Source of the DNA: Leucobacter weissii
GTDB lineage: Bacteria > Actinomycetota > Actinomycetes > Actinomycetales > Microbacteriaceae
DNA length: 64,000 bases
Direction: 5' to 3'
Assembly (NCBI RefSeq): GCF_017565745.1
Contig: NZ_JAGDYM010000007.1
Span: 186,001 to 250,000, forward strand
Shown: piece after piece, positions 1 through 8,116 of the stretch
How positions within the stretch are numbered: position 1 is the stretch's first letter
How the letters are laid out: every line of letters begins with the position of its first letter
Notes under the pieces: model-generated
What the model saw: the letters and a program-made list of their open reading frames with translations, nothing else
Told to the model about the DNA's origin: nothing
Database searches by the model: none
Made by a program: the position numbers and the translations under genes

Positions 1-1
1 C

Positions 2-415
2 GCCGTCGTGCGGGGCAACGCGAGCGAGATCATCGGGCTCGCCGGCGGCGCGGCCACGAGCAAGGGCGTCGACTCCACCGCGACACCGGAGGAGGCGCTG
101 GAGCCCGCGGTGGCACTGGCGGCCTCGAGCGGTGCGATCGTCGCGGTCAGCGGCGAGGTCGATCTGATCACCGACGGCACGCGCTCCGTGCTGATCCCCG
201 GCGGTCACGAGCTCCTCACCCGGGTGACGGCCACCGGCTGCGGTCTGGGCGCTCTCGTGGCGGCCTATCTCGGCAGCGGCCTCGATCCCTTCGACGCCGC
301 TGCGGGCGCTCACGCGACGCTCGCCGAGGCCGCCGCTCGAGCGGGTCGAACGGCCCGCGGCACCGGATCGTTCGTCACCGCGCTCGTCGACGAGCTCTCG
401 CTGCTGGAGGCGTGA
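2..415 (+). CDS. thiM: Hydroxyethylthiazole kinase, C-terminal part (cut by window start)
   Basis: Phosphorylates 4-methyl-5-(2-hydroxyethyl)thiazole in the thiamine salvage pathway. The reading frame runs in from before the window, so only the last 137 or so residues are seen. The segment begins with the RGNASEI motif and later has the glycine-rich VTATGCGLGAL stretch, both typical of ThiM (the usual protein is about 260-270 residues). The stop is three bases before the GTG of the next gene, so thiM heads or belongs to an operon with the ABC importer downstream. That context supports thiazole or thiamine-precursor salvage. The GTG at position 8 is internal and not the real start. Confidence 0.9.
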   Translation, partial: AVVRGNASEIIGLAGGAATSKGVDSTATPEEALEPAVALAASSGAIVAVSGEVDLITDGTRSVLIPGGHELLTRVTATGCGLGALVAAYLGSGLDPFDAAAGAHATLAEAAARAGRTARGTGSFVTALVDELSLLEA

Positions 416-418
416 GCG

Positions 419-1234
419 GTGCCGGTCGGCGCGGTTCGCCCGGCGGCGCCGGCCCGGGGGAGCCGCTCCCGCGCCGCGCCGCGGCCGTACGTCTACTGGC
501 TGAGCCCGCTCGCCATCCTGCTGCTCTGGGCGGCGGGCTCCGCCACCGGCGCGATCGGCGGGAACGTGCTGCCCTCCCCGCTCGGCGTCGTCGAGGCGGC
601 GGTCGACCTGACCAGCGACGGCACCCTCCCCGCGGCGATGCTCACGAGCCTCGGGCGCGTGCTCGCCGGCACCGTGCTCGGCCTCTCGATCGGCCTCGTG
701 CTCGGCCTGCTCTCCGGCTACTCGCGGATCGGCGAGGCGGTGTTCGACCGTCCGCTGCAGATGCTCCGCGCGGTTCCCTTCAACGCGCTGCTGCCCCTCT
801 TCATCATCGCCTTCGGCATCGGCGAGGGCATGAAAGTCCTGCTCATCGCCGTCGGCGTGCTGATCCCCATCTATCTCAATACGTATGCGGGTGTGAGGGG
901 GGTGGACGCCAAGCTGCTGGAGCTCGCGCGGGTCTACCGCTACCCGCGGTGGATCGTCACCACCCGCATCCTCCTCCTCGGCGCGCTTCCCTCGGTGCTC
1001 ACCGGGCTGCGCTTCTCGCTCGCGATCGCCTGGATCGCCCTCGTGACGAGCGAGACCGTCAACACCGACGCGGGCATCGGGTTCCTGCTCACGCAGGCCC
1101 AGCGGTTCGTGCGTCCCGAGATCGTGCTGCTCTGCATCGTCACCTACGCGGTGCTCGGCGTGCTGACCGACTGGGTGGTGCGCCTGCTCGAGTCCCGCCT
1201 GCTGCGCTGGCGCCCCTCCATCCTCGAAACCTGA
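419..1234 (+). CDS. ABC transporter permease, thiamine-precursor type (ThiX/SsuC-like)
   Basis: Inner-membrane permease of about 271 residues with roughly six hydrophobic segments. It carries a binding-protein-dependent transport loop of EAA type around residues 185-205 (LGALPSVLTGLRFS), as in the SsuC/TauC/ThiX family. GTG start three bases after the thiM stop. It is followed by a substrate-binding lipoprotein and an ATPase gene, giving a complete importer. The thiM neighbour suggests a thiamine precursor (hydroxymethylpyrimidine, thiazole or a degradation product) as cargo. Sulfonate or nitrate-type cargo cannot be excluded from sequence, because these permeases look alike. Confidence 0.82.
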   Translation: MPVGAVRPAAPARGSRSRAAPRPYVYWLSPLAILLLWAAGSATGAIGGNVLPSPLGVVEAAVDLTSDGTLPAAMLTSLGRVLAGTVLGLSIGLVLGLLSGYSRIGEAVFDRPLQMLRAVPFNALLPLFIIAFGIGEGMKVLLIAVGVLIPIYLNTYAGVRGVDAKLLELARVYRYPRWIVTTRILLLGALPSVLTGLRFSLAIAWIALVTSETVNTDAGIGFLLTQAQRFVRPEIVLLCIVTYAVLGVLTDWVVRLLESRLLRWRPSILET

Positions 1235-1277
1235 CCGATCCGACCCCGGGCAGCTTCGCCCATCGAAAGGAAACCCC

Positions 1278-2267
1278 ATGACCATCCTCCGCAGAACGAC
1301 GAGCGCCGCAGCCGCGCTCCTCGCCGTCGCCGCGCTCGCCGCATGCTCGAGCAGCGCCGAGCCGGCCGCCGACGCTCCCGCGTCGGCGGAAGACGTCACC
1401 TTCCGCGCCGCCTACCTCCCGACGGCGAACTTCCTCACCACCGCCAAGGACTCCGGTCTGATCGACGAGTCGCTGGAAGCGGTCGGCGGCACCGTGGAGT
1501 TCCTCGGCCCGATGGATCCGTTCACGGCGTACGACACGGTGACGGCTGGAGAGGCCGATGCCTCGTCGACCGGGACCGGCTACTTCGTGAACCTGGCCGC
1601 CCAGGGCGATCAGTGGGTGGCGTTCGCGCTCGAGAAGTACTCGGGCGCGAGCCAGGGCATCGTCGCGACCGAGCAGTCCGGGGTGACGGAGCTCGAGGAC
1701 CTCTACGGCAAGAAGGTCGGCATCGACGGGCCGGGCGCGACGGGCGACTACCTGCTCAACCTCGCGTTCGCGGAAGCCGGGCTGGACGTCGAGCAGGTCG
1801 AGAAGGTCACCCTCGACACGACGAGCTTCGCGACGGCGTTCGCGAGCGGCCAGGTCGACGCGATCGCCTCGTACGACCAGAACCTCGCCGCCGCGATCGC
1901 CACGCCGGGGTCGGAGGTGCTCGTCACCGGCGCGGAGCTCCCCTCGTACAACTGGTCGATCCACATCGCCAGCCGCTCCTTCGCCGAGGAGCATCCCGAA
2001 GCGCTGCAGGCCGCCTACGACGGACTCGTGGCTGAGGCCGCCAGGGCCGAAGCCGACCCGACGGTCATCACCCGGGCCTACACGGAGTTCGGAGCGACCG
2101 ACGAGGTGGTCGAGGTCATCTCGACCTTCGACGTGCCGACGATCGAGCCGCTCGACGCCGAGAACACCGGTGCCCTGCAGCAGCTCGCCGAGCAGTACGT
2201 GGAGTTCGGATTCCTCGACGCCGCACCCGACGTGAGCGCTGCAGTCGTCGATCTCGGCGCGCAGTAG
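1278..2267 (+). CDS. ABC transporter substrate-binding lipoprotein (NMT1/ThiY-like)
   Basis: Extracytoplasmic solute-binding lipoprotein of 329 residues. The N-terminus is a classic lipoprotein signal: two arginines, an alanine/leucine-rich core, and a LAAC lipobox with the lipidated cysteine at residue 23. The mature part resembles the periplasmic binding fold used for aliphatic sulfonates, nitrate and the thiamine pyrimidine precursor (NMT1/ThiY). The start is the ATG preceded by a GAAAGGA-type ribosome site. It lies between the permease and the ATPase genes, six bases before the latter. The cargo is inferred from thiM upstream and not from any binding residue that could be checked. Confidence 0.82.
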   Translation: MTILRRTTSAAAALLAVAALAACSSSAEPAADAPASAEDVTFRAAYLPTANFLTTAKDSGLIDESLEAVGGTVEFLGPMDPFTAYDTVTAGEADASSTGTGYFVNLAAQGDQWVAFALEKYSGASQGIVATEQSGVTELEDLYGKKVGIDGPGATGDYLLNLAFAEAGLDVEQVEKVTLDTTSFATAFASGQVDAIASYDQNLAAAIATPGSEVLVTGAELPSYNWSIHIASRSFAEEHPEALQAAYDGLVAEAARAEADPTVITRAYTEFGATDEVVEVISTFDVPTIEPLDAENTGALQQLAEQYVEFGFLDAAPDVSAAVVDLGAQ

Positions 2268-2273
2268 CCGCTC

Positions 2274-2981
2274 ATGGCGGCCCGGCCCCGTATCCGCTTC
2301 CGGGCGGTGGACAAGCGCTTCGGAACGGAGTCGATCCTCGAGCGCCTCGATCTGACCGTTCGATCCGGCGAGTTCCTCTCGATCGTCGGCAGATCCGGAA
2401 CCGGCAAGTCGACGATGCTCCGGATCGTCGCCGGGCTGGAGCAGCCCGACGGCGGCGAGGTGCGGATCGACGGCGAGCTCGCCGTCGCCTTCCAGGAGCC
2501 CCGGCTCATCCCCTGGCTCTCCGTCGGAAGGAACCTCACGCTCGGGCTCACGGGACGGGACCGCGCCGTCGTCGCGGAGCGGGCCCTGGCCGAGGTCGGC
2601 CTCGAGGACAAGCAGCGGGCCTGGCCGCTCACGCTCTCGGGCGGTCAGGCCCAGCGCGCGTCGCTGGCCCGCGCGCTGGCGCGGAAGCCCGACATCCTGC
2701 TGCTCGACGAGCCCCTGGGAGCAGTCGACGCGCTGACCCGACTGGGGCTGCAGGAGCTGATCGGGCGGCTGCGGAACGACCACGACCTCACGGTCGTCAT
2801 GGTGACGCACGACGTGGACGAGGCCGTGCGGCTCTCCGATCGCGTGATCGTTCTGGGCGAGGGGAGGATCCAGGCCGAGGTGCCGGTTCCCGGCCGCGGG
2901 CCGCGCCATCCCGACGACCCGGAGCTGGCGGCCCTCGGCGGACGGCTCCTGCGCGCTCTCGGCGTGGACGGCGCCGCCTAG
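2274..2981 (+). CDS. ABC transporter ATPase (ThiZ/SsuB-like)
   Basis: Cytoplasmic ATPase of 235 residues that powers the importer encoded just upstream. Walker A GRSGTGKST is at residues 39-47, the signature LSGGQAQR at 121-128, and Walker B ILLLDEP at 141-147, followed by the switch histidine in VTHDVDEA. Length and motifs fit the nitrate/sulfonate/taurine/ThiZ subfamily. The ATG is six bases after the stop of the binding-protein gene. It is the last gene of the thiM-permease-binding protein-ATPase operon. The next gene, glyA, has its own promoter and riboswitch. Confidence 0.88.
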   Translation: MAARPRIRFRAVDKRFGTESILERLDLTVRSGEFLSIVGRSGTGKSTMLRIVAGLEQPDGGEVRIDGELAVAFQEPRLIPWLSVGRNLTLGLTGRDRAVVAERALAEVGLEDKQRAWPLTLSGGQAQRASLARALARKPDILLLDEPLGAVDALTRLGLQELIGRLRNDHDLTVVMVTHDVDEAVRLSDRVIVLGEGRIQAEVPVPGRGPRHPDDPELAALGGRLLRALGVDGAA

Positions 2982-3002
2982 GCGGCGCTCCGGGGGCGGG
3001 GA

Positions 3003-3032
3003 TTCACGGACCGCCCGTCGGGTTGCTAGAGT
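3003..3032 (+). promoter_or_regulatory. Putative promoter of the glyA-folD operon
   Basis: A TTCACG box at 3003-3008 and a TAGAGT box at 3027-3032 are separated by 18 bases, each matching the housekeeping consensus at four of six positions. Transcription would start near 3038, exactly where the first paired strand of the riboswitch begins. The positional agreement is the main support; no start site is known. Confidence 0.45.
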
Positions 3033-3128
3033 TGTCTCGTCGCGACTGGCGTACAGATGGTCACCATCGGGGAACGACGAAACGCGCGGGGATACGAGCC
3101 GCGCACAACAAGGCCGCTCGCCTGGGCC
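3033..3128 (+). ncRNA. ZTP (pfl) riboswitch upstream of glyA
   Basis: The stretch carries the hallmarks of the ZTP/ZMP-sensing pfl RNA. Outer helix P1 is TCGTCG (3037-3042) pairing with CGACGA (3075-3080). Inside it is the conserved CGACTGGCG segment, an inner hairpin GATGG/CCATC (3056-3060 with 3064-3068), and the GGGGAA strand. A variable linker hairpin GCGCGG/CCGCGC (3084-3089 with 3099-3104) follows, and then the conserved 3' pseudoknot strand CCGCTCGCCTGGGC (3114-3127). These RNAs are known upstream of folate and purine one-carbon genes such as glyA and folD, which is the context here. The 3' strand lies about 25 bases before the glyA ribosome site, and no U-tract terminator is seen, so control of translation or of another kind is possible. 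Confidence 0.88.
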
Positions 3129-3164
3129 GCAGATCCTGGAAACACCTCAACAAGGGAGACGCAC

Positions 3165-4448
3165 GTGTCCAACCAGTCAGCATTCTTCAACGAGCCGCTC
3201 GAATCGGTCGACCCGGAGATCGCCGAGGTCCTGCAGAACGAGCTCGACCGCCAGCGCAGCACGCTCGAGATGATCGCGAGCGAGAACTTCGTGCCGCGCG
3301 CGGTGCTCGAGGCGCAGGGCTCGGTCCTCACCAACAAGTACGCTGAGGGCTACCCCGGCCGCCGCTACTACGGCGGCTGCGAGTTCGTCGACGTTGCCGA
3401 GGAGCTCGCCCGGGAGCGCGCGAAGTCGCTCTTCGGCGCGAAGTACGCGAACGTGCAGCCGCATTCCGGCGCCTCCGCGAACGCGGCGGTGCTCTCGGCG
3501 ATCGCGGAGCCCGGCGACACCATCCTCGGGCTGGAGCTCTCCCACGGCGGTCACCTCACCCACGGGATGAAGCTCAACTTCTCCGGCAAGCTCTACAACG
3601 TCGTGTCGTACGGGGTCGACCCCGAGACGTTCCTCGTCGACATCGACGTCGTGCGCCAGAAGGCGCTCGAGCACAAGCCGAAGGTGATCATCGCCGGCTG
3701 GTCGGCCTACCCCCGCACGCTCGACTTCGCGGCGTTCCGCGCGATCGCCGACGAGGTGGGCGCGACGCTCTGGGTCGACATGGCGCATTTCGCCGGTCTC
3801 GTCGCCGCGGGGCTGCACCCGAGCCCGGTTCCGCACGCGCACGTCACCAGTTCGACGGTGCACAAGACGATCGGCGGGCCGCGCTCCGGCTTCATCCTGA
3901 CGAACGACCTCGACCTCTACAAGAAGCTCAACTCGAACGTCTTCCCCGGACAACAGGGTGGGCCGCTCATGCACGTGGTCGCGGCGAAGGCGACCGCCTT
4001 CAAGCTGGCCGCCACCGAGGAGTTCGCAGACCGCCAGGCGCGCACGGTCTCCGGGGCGAAGCTGCTCGCGAAGGCGCTGACCGACGACGCCTCGAAGGCG
4101 GCGGGCGTCGACGTGCTCACCGGCGGCACGGACGTGCATCTCGTCCTCGCCGACCTGCGCAAGAGCGAGCTCGACGGGCAGCAGGCCGAGGACGCGCTGC
4201 ACGCCGTCGGCATCACGGTCAACCGCAACGCGGTGCCCTTCGATCCGCGCCCTCCGATGGTGACGTCGGGGCTGAGGATCGGCACCCCCGCGCTGGCGAC
4301 CCGCGGCTTCGGCGACGCCGAGTTCGCCGAGGTCGCCGACATCATCGCGCAGACCCTGCAGGGGGCCGGCGATGTCGAGGCGTTGCGGGCGCGGGTGACG
4401 AGCCTCGCCGAGGCCTTCCCGCTCTACCCCGGCCTCGAGAACTGGTGA
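3165..4448 (+). CDS. glyA: Serine hydroxymethyltransferase
   Basis: Interconverts serine and glycine with tetrahydrofolate and 5,10-methylene-tetrahydrofolate, a PLP-dependent cytoplasmic reaction. The 427-residue length is normal for the family. Seen motifs: the N-terminal IASENF segment, [15 protein letters not shown] around 57-71, and the PLP-binding lysine in [11 protein letters not shown] (K234). The start is taken as the GTG at 3165 because an AGGGAG site lies seven bases upstream. The in-frame codons before it belong to the riboswitch leader. folD follows after seven bases, forming a one-carbon operon under the ZTP riboswitch. Confidence 0.97.
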   Translation: MSNQSAFFNEPLESVDPEIAEVLQNELDRQRSTLEMIASENFVPRAVLEAQGSVLTNKYAEGYPGRRYYGGCEFVDVAEELARERAKSLFGAKYANVQPHSGASANAAVLSAIAEPGDTILGLELSHGGHLTHGMKLNFSGKLYNVVSYGVDPETFLVDIDVVRQKALEHKPKVIIAGWSAYPRTLDFAAFRAIADEVGATLWVDMAHFAGLVAAGLHPSPVPHAHVTSSTVHKTIGGPRSGFILTNDLDLYKKLNSNVFPGQQGGPLMHVVAAKATAFKLAATEEFADRQARTVSGAKLLAKALTDDASKAAGVDVLTGGTDVHLVLADLRKSELDGQQAEDALHAVGITVNRNAVPFDPRPPMVTSGLRIGTPALATRGFGDAEFAEVADIIAQTLQGAGDVEALRARVTSLAEAFPLYPGLENW

Positions 4449-4455
4449 TCGAGGG

Positions 4456-5331
4456 ATGACGGCGCGCAAGCTCGACGGCACGGCCGCGGCGGCGCAGATC
4501 AAGGCCGAGCTCGCCGAGCGGGTCGCGGCCCTCGCGGAGCGCGGGATCGTCCCCGGTCTGGCCACGGTGCTGGTGGGCGAGGATCCGGGCTCTCAGTGGT
4601 ACGTCGCGGGCAAGCACCGCGACTGCGCCGAGGTGGGCATCGCCTCGATCCGCCGGGATCTGCCGGAGACGGTGACGCAGGAGGAGCTGGAGGCGGTGCT
4701 CGACGAACTGAACGCCGACCCGGCCTGCACCGGCTACATCGTGCAGCTGCCGCTCCCGAGGCACATCGACACGGACCGGATCCTGGAGCGCATCGACCCG
4801 GGGAAGGACGCGGACGGGCTGCACCCGACGAACCTCGGTCGGCTGGTCCTGAACGCGAACGCCCCGATCGTCTCCCCGCTGCCGTGCACGCCCCGCGGCG
4901 TGATCGAGCTGGTGCAGCGGAACGGCCTCTTGTGGGCGGGCAGGCGCGTCGCGGTGATCGGCCGCGGGGTCACGGTCGGTCGCCCGATCGGGCTGCTGCT
5001 CACCCGCCGGGAGTTCAACGCGACGGTCACGCTCACCCACACCGGCACCGCGGATCTCGGCGCCGAACTGCGCCGAGCGGACGTGATCGTGGCCGCGGCC
5101 GGCGTGGAGGGCATCGTGCGGCCGGAGGACGTGCAGCCGGGAGCGATCGTGCTCGACGTGGGCGTCTCGCGCCGGGTGGACCCGAGCACCGGCAAGAGCC
5201 GCGTGGTCGGCGATGTCGATCCCGCGGTCGCGGAGGTGGCCGGCTGGGTCTCGCCGAACCCCGGCGGGGTCGGTCCGATGACCCGCGCGCTCCTCCTCCA
5301 GAACGTGGTCGAGATAGCCGAGCGATTCTGA
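4456..5331 (+). CDS. folD: Methylenetetrahydrofolate dehydrogenase/cyclohydrolase
   Basis: Bifunctional enzyme that oxidises 5,10-methylene-THF and hydrolyses the product to 10-formyl-THF, which feeds purine and formyl-Met synthesis. 291 residues, a normal length. The catalytic motif [12 protein letters not shown] holds the essential lysine at K53. The substrate strand has VQLPLP, the Rossmann part carries [11 protein letters not shown], and the C-terminal PGGVGPMT signature is near residue 270. It is co-transcribed with glyA seven bases upstream, so the ZTP riboswitch should govern both genes. It ends 11 bases before the convergent LuxR-family gene. Confidence 0.97.
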   Translation: MTARKLDGTAAAAQIKAELAERVAALAERGIVPGLATVLVGEDPGSQWYVAGKHRDCAEVGIASIRRDLPETVTQEELEAVLDELNADPACTGYIVQLPLPRHIDTDRILERIDPGKDADGLHPTNLGRLVLNANAPIVSPLPCTPRGVIELVQRNGLLWAGRRVAVIGRGVTVGRPIGLLLTRREFNATVTLTHTGTADLGAELRRADVIVAAAGVEGIVRPEDVQPGAIVLDVGVSRRVDPSTGKSRVVGDVDPAVAEVAGWVSPNPGGVGPMTRALLLQNVVEIAERF

Positions 5332-5342
5332 ACGCCCCGCGC

Positions 5343-7961
5343 TCAGGCCGACTCGCGGGCGGGCGGTTCGCCGTCGAGGAGCCCCATCCGCTTCGCGACG
5401 AGGATGGCCTCGTCGCGATTCTTCGCGTGGAGCTTCCGGTAGACGGAGGCCAGATGCTTCTTGACCGTGCTCGATGCGACGTACAGCGCCGCGGCCGCCC
5501 GGTTGTAGGTGCGATGCTCGGCGATGGTCGCGAGCGTGCGGAGCTCCATCCCGGTGAGCCGCTCGTAGCGTCGCGGGCGGGCGGGCTCGGGCACTGAGTC
5601 GATCAGGTCGAGCAGCTCGCACCCCCCGGCGTCGCTCGCCGCCTCCGCGATCTCGCGCAGCGAGGAGTGCGGCACGCCCGCCAGCGTCGACGTCGGCGCG
5701 CCGCCCCGGATGAGCCGGCCCGCGTTGCGCAGCGCGCTGAGGGACTCGTCGGTCCGCCCGCAGTCCCACGCCGCGACGGCTGAGACGAGGCAGCGGTCGA
5801 GCTGCTGCCTCCTCGTCGTCCCCGCGTCGCCGATCCGCTGTGCGAGGAGCAGGGATCCGACGGGATCACCGGAGAACAGCGCGATGCGCGCGCGTTCGAT
5901 CTGCGCATCGGGGCGGGCGTCGGGCAGGTCCGCGAGGCGCTGCGCCGCGGCGGAGACGTCGCCGAGCACCGTGTGCAGCATGACCCGGTAGCACACGAGA
6001 TGCTCGTACCAGGCGCCGGAGAGCCGGCGCCCGCTCTCGGAGGCCTGGACGACGCTCGCGTCGAGCTGGGACAGCGCCCAGTCCGCGCCGCGGCTCCGGC
6101 GGACCATCTCGGCCTCGGCGAGCAGCACGAGCGGCCACTGCTCGACCCGGTCGCGCATCGGGGCGATGCGCTCCTCCGCGCGGGCGAACATGCGTTCGTC
6201 GCCCTGTTCGCTGGCGAGCACCGCGCGCGCGATCTCCCCGCTGAGGCGGGAGTTGCCGGGAGCCTTCCCGCTCCCGGACGCGCCGAGTGATTCCGACTGC
6301 TCGAGCAGTTCCGCGGCCGAGCGGAGATCGCCGTCCAGCAGCTCGGTGAGGGCGAGCTCGTTCAGCGCGGCCAGCAGCCACCGTCGTCCGGATTCCGCGT
6401 CGCTGACGGTCGCGAGCGCCGGACTCCCGCCCGCGAGCGCCGAGCCGCCCATGAGCTGCTCCGCGTGGGCGCGGAGCAGGCGAAGGTTCCGCCGGGCCTG
6501 GGGGAGGTCGCCGGCTCGGAGCGCGGAGAGCGCGATCTCCCTGGCGTGCATGGGAAAGGCGCTGCGCGACACCGAGGCGCCGTGCGCTCCCCTCGCCGCG
6601 GGGTGGGCCTCGTCCGGCGCCGTGTCGTTGAGGCGGGCCTCGACGTCCTCGGCGATGCGGTGGGCGGTGTCCGCGTCTCCGACGAAGCGCTCGAAGGTCA
6701 TGGCCTGGACGAGCAGGGGGAGATGCATCTCGGTCGGCGCGGCCTCCTCCGCGAGGATCCGCTCCCGCAGCGCGGGGAGGGCCTGTTCGAGCAGTCGCCT
6801 GAGCATCGGCAGCGGGGCCGCCGGATCCGGGCCCTCGAGGAGCAGGCGGGCCGCGACGAAGGTGGAGTGCGCGGCGAGGGCGCTCTCGGGGAGCGCGCGG
6901 AGCAGCCGGGCGGCCTCCTCGCCCTCGTCGGTGATCGCGGTGAAGTGCTGCGCCAGCACCGCCTCCGCCTCCGGGTAGGCGCCCGCGGCGCAGAGGTGGG
7001 TGAAGGCCGTGAACGGCGCGGCCGCCGCGATGCGGGAGGCCCGGTCGCGAAGGAGCGCGGCGCGGCGGGCGGGCGAGCTGGAGCGGAGGGATCGCGCGGC
7101 GAGCGCGGGTTGAACCGCGGGGTGGCAGCGGAACTCCGTGATCTCCGAACGGTGCGCCGCGAGCAGCAGACCGCGCTCCAGCAGATCGTGCACGCAGGCG
7201 CGGGCCTCGGCGATCGGGCACTCGGCGGCCTCGGCGAGCTGATCGAGGCCGGCGGCGTCGAGCTGGGAGGCGATGAGGATGATGCGCCGGCTCGGATCGT
7301 CGAGGAGCTCGAGGTGGTGGAGCGCGAAGCGGGTGAGATTCGCGATCGGATCGGCTCCCGGGCCGAGCGCCGCCCGCACGGCGAGCGGCCAGCCCCGCGT
7401 CTGCTCGACTGCGAGACGCAGCCGCTCGGTCTCGGGGAGCCCCGCCTCGGCGGCCATCCGCATCGCCTCGCCGGCGGAGACGGCGAAGTCCTCCGGCCCG
7501 AGCACGTGCACCGCGATGCGCCCGGTGACGAGCGGGCCGTCGAGCAGGTGCACGCGCCTCCCGGCGACCACGAGCGAGAGCCGGGGCGCCGCCTCGATCA
7601 GATCGGCGAGGGCGAGGTCGTTCGCGGCGCTCGTGGCGTGATGGTAGTCGTCGATCACCACCGTGCACGGCGCGGCGAGCTCGGTTGCCGCGCGTTTGAC
7701 GGTCTCCGGCGACGGATCCTCGGCGTCGGGCGACGACCCCGTGACGAAGGCGATCGCCCGGGAGAGGTCCGCCCAGACCGTGTCGACCGATCCCGGCGCG
7801 CAGCGGATCCAGCGCACCGGCTCCCGCGGGTCGCCGCCGTCGCCGTACCGTTCGACGACGGTCCGGGTCTTGCCGTGGCCGGCGGGGGCGTTGAAGAGCA
7901 CGAGCCGCGCGGTGCTCGGGGCGGTCGCCGGTGCGCCGTTCGGACTGGGCGAGAGCGGCAT
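5343..7961 (-). CDS. Large ATP-binding LuxR-family regulator (LAL/MalT type)
   Basis: Transcription regulator of 872 residues. The N-terminal NTPase has Walker A APAGHGKT at residues 25-32. A long alpha-helical middle part follows, rich in leucine and alanine and probably TPR-like. A C-terminal LuxR helix-turn-helix ends the protein, with the YNRAAAALYVASSTVKKHLA core typical of these regulators. The ATG at 7961 is chosen because GAAGGGGG lies just upstream; the longer in-frame extension is basic, low in motifs and has no ribosome site. It is divergent from the pilus locus starting near 8117, so pilus control is a natural guess. No effector binding can be read from sequence. Confidence 0.85.
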   Translation of the reverse strand: MPLSPSPNGAPATAPSTARLVLFNAPAGHGKTRTVVERYGDGGDPREPVRWIRCAPGSVDTVWADLSRAIAFVTGSSPDAEDPSPETVKRAATELAAPCTVVIDDYHHATSAANDLALADLIEAAPRLSLVVAGRRVHLLDGPLVTGRIAVHVLGPEDFAVSAGEAMRMAAEAGLPETERLRLAVEQTRGWPLAVRAALGPGADPIANLTRFALHHLELLDDPSRRIILIASQLDAAGLDQLAEAAECPIAEARACVHDLLERGLLLAAHRSEITEFRCHPAVQPALAARSLRSSSPARRAALLRDRASRIAAAAPFTAFTHLCAAGAYPEAEAVLAQHFTAITDEGEEAARLLRALPESALAAHSTFVAARLLLEGPDPAAPLPMLRRLLEQALPALRERILAEEAAPTEMHLPLLVQAMTFERFVGDADTAHRIAEDVEARLNDTAPDEAHPAARGAHGASVSRSAFPMHAREIALSALRAGDLPQARRNLRLLRAHAEQLMGGSALAGGSPALATVSDAESGRRWLLAALNELALTELLDGDLRSAAELLEQSESLGASGSGKAPGNSRLSGEIARAVLASEQGDERMFARAEERIAPMRDRVEQWPLVLLAEAEMVRRSRGADWALSQLDASVVQASESGRRLSGAWYEHLVCYRVMLHTVLGDVSAAAQRLADLPDARPDAQIERARIALFSGDPVGSLLLAQRIGDAGTTRRQQLDRCLVSAVAAWDCGRTDESLSALRNAGRLIRGGAPTSTLAGVPHSSLREIAEAASDAGGCELLDLIDSVPEPARPRRYERLTGMELRTLATIAEHRTYNRAAAALYVASSTVKKHLASVYRKLHAKNRDEAILVAKRMGLLDGEPPARESA

Positions 7962-8116
7962 GGGCACCCCCTTCGTGAGCGGGCGGACGGTGCGCGACCG
8001 AAAAGGGGAATTTCCGGGGGGAGATCGCCCCGCCGGTCGCGTTACGGAAGATTCTATGCCGTATTTTGAACGAGATTGCCGTATCGGCCCTGAATCGCGC
8101 GACCCCCGCCTCTCGG

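Noticed and set aside
8066-8116. TTG at 8066 as start of the tip adhesin
   Set aside because: It has no ribosome site, lies within the likely promoter region and would put about 55 extra residues before the signal peptide core.
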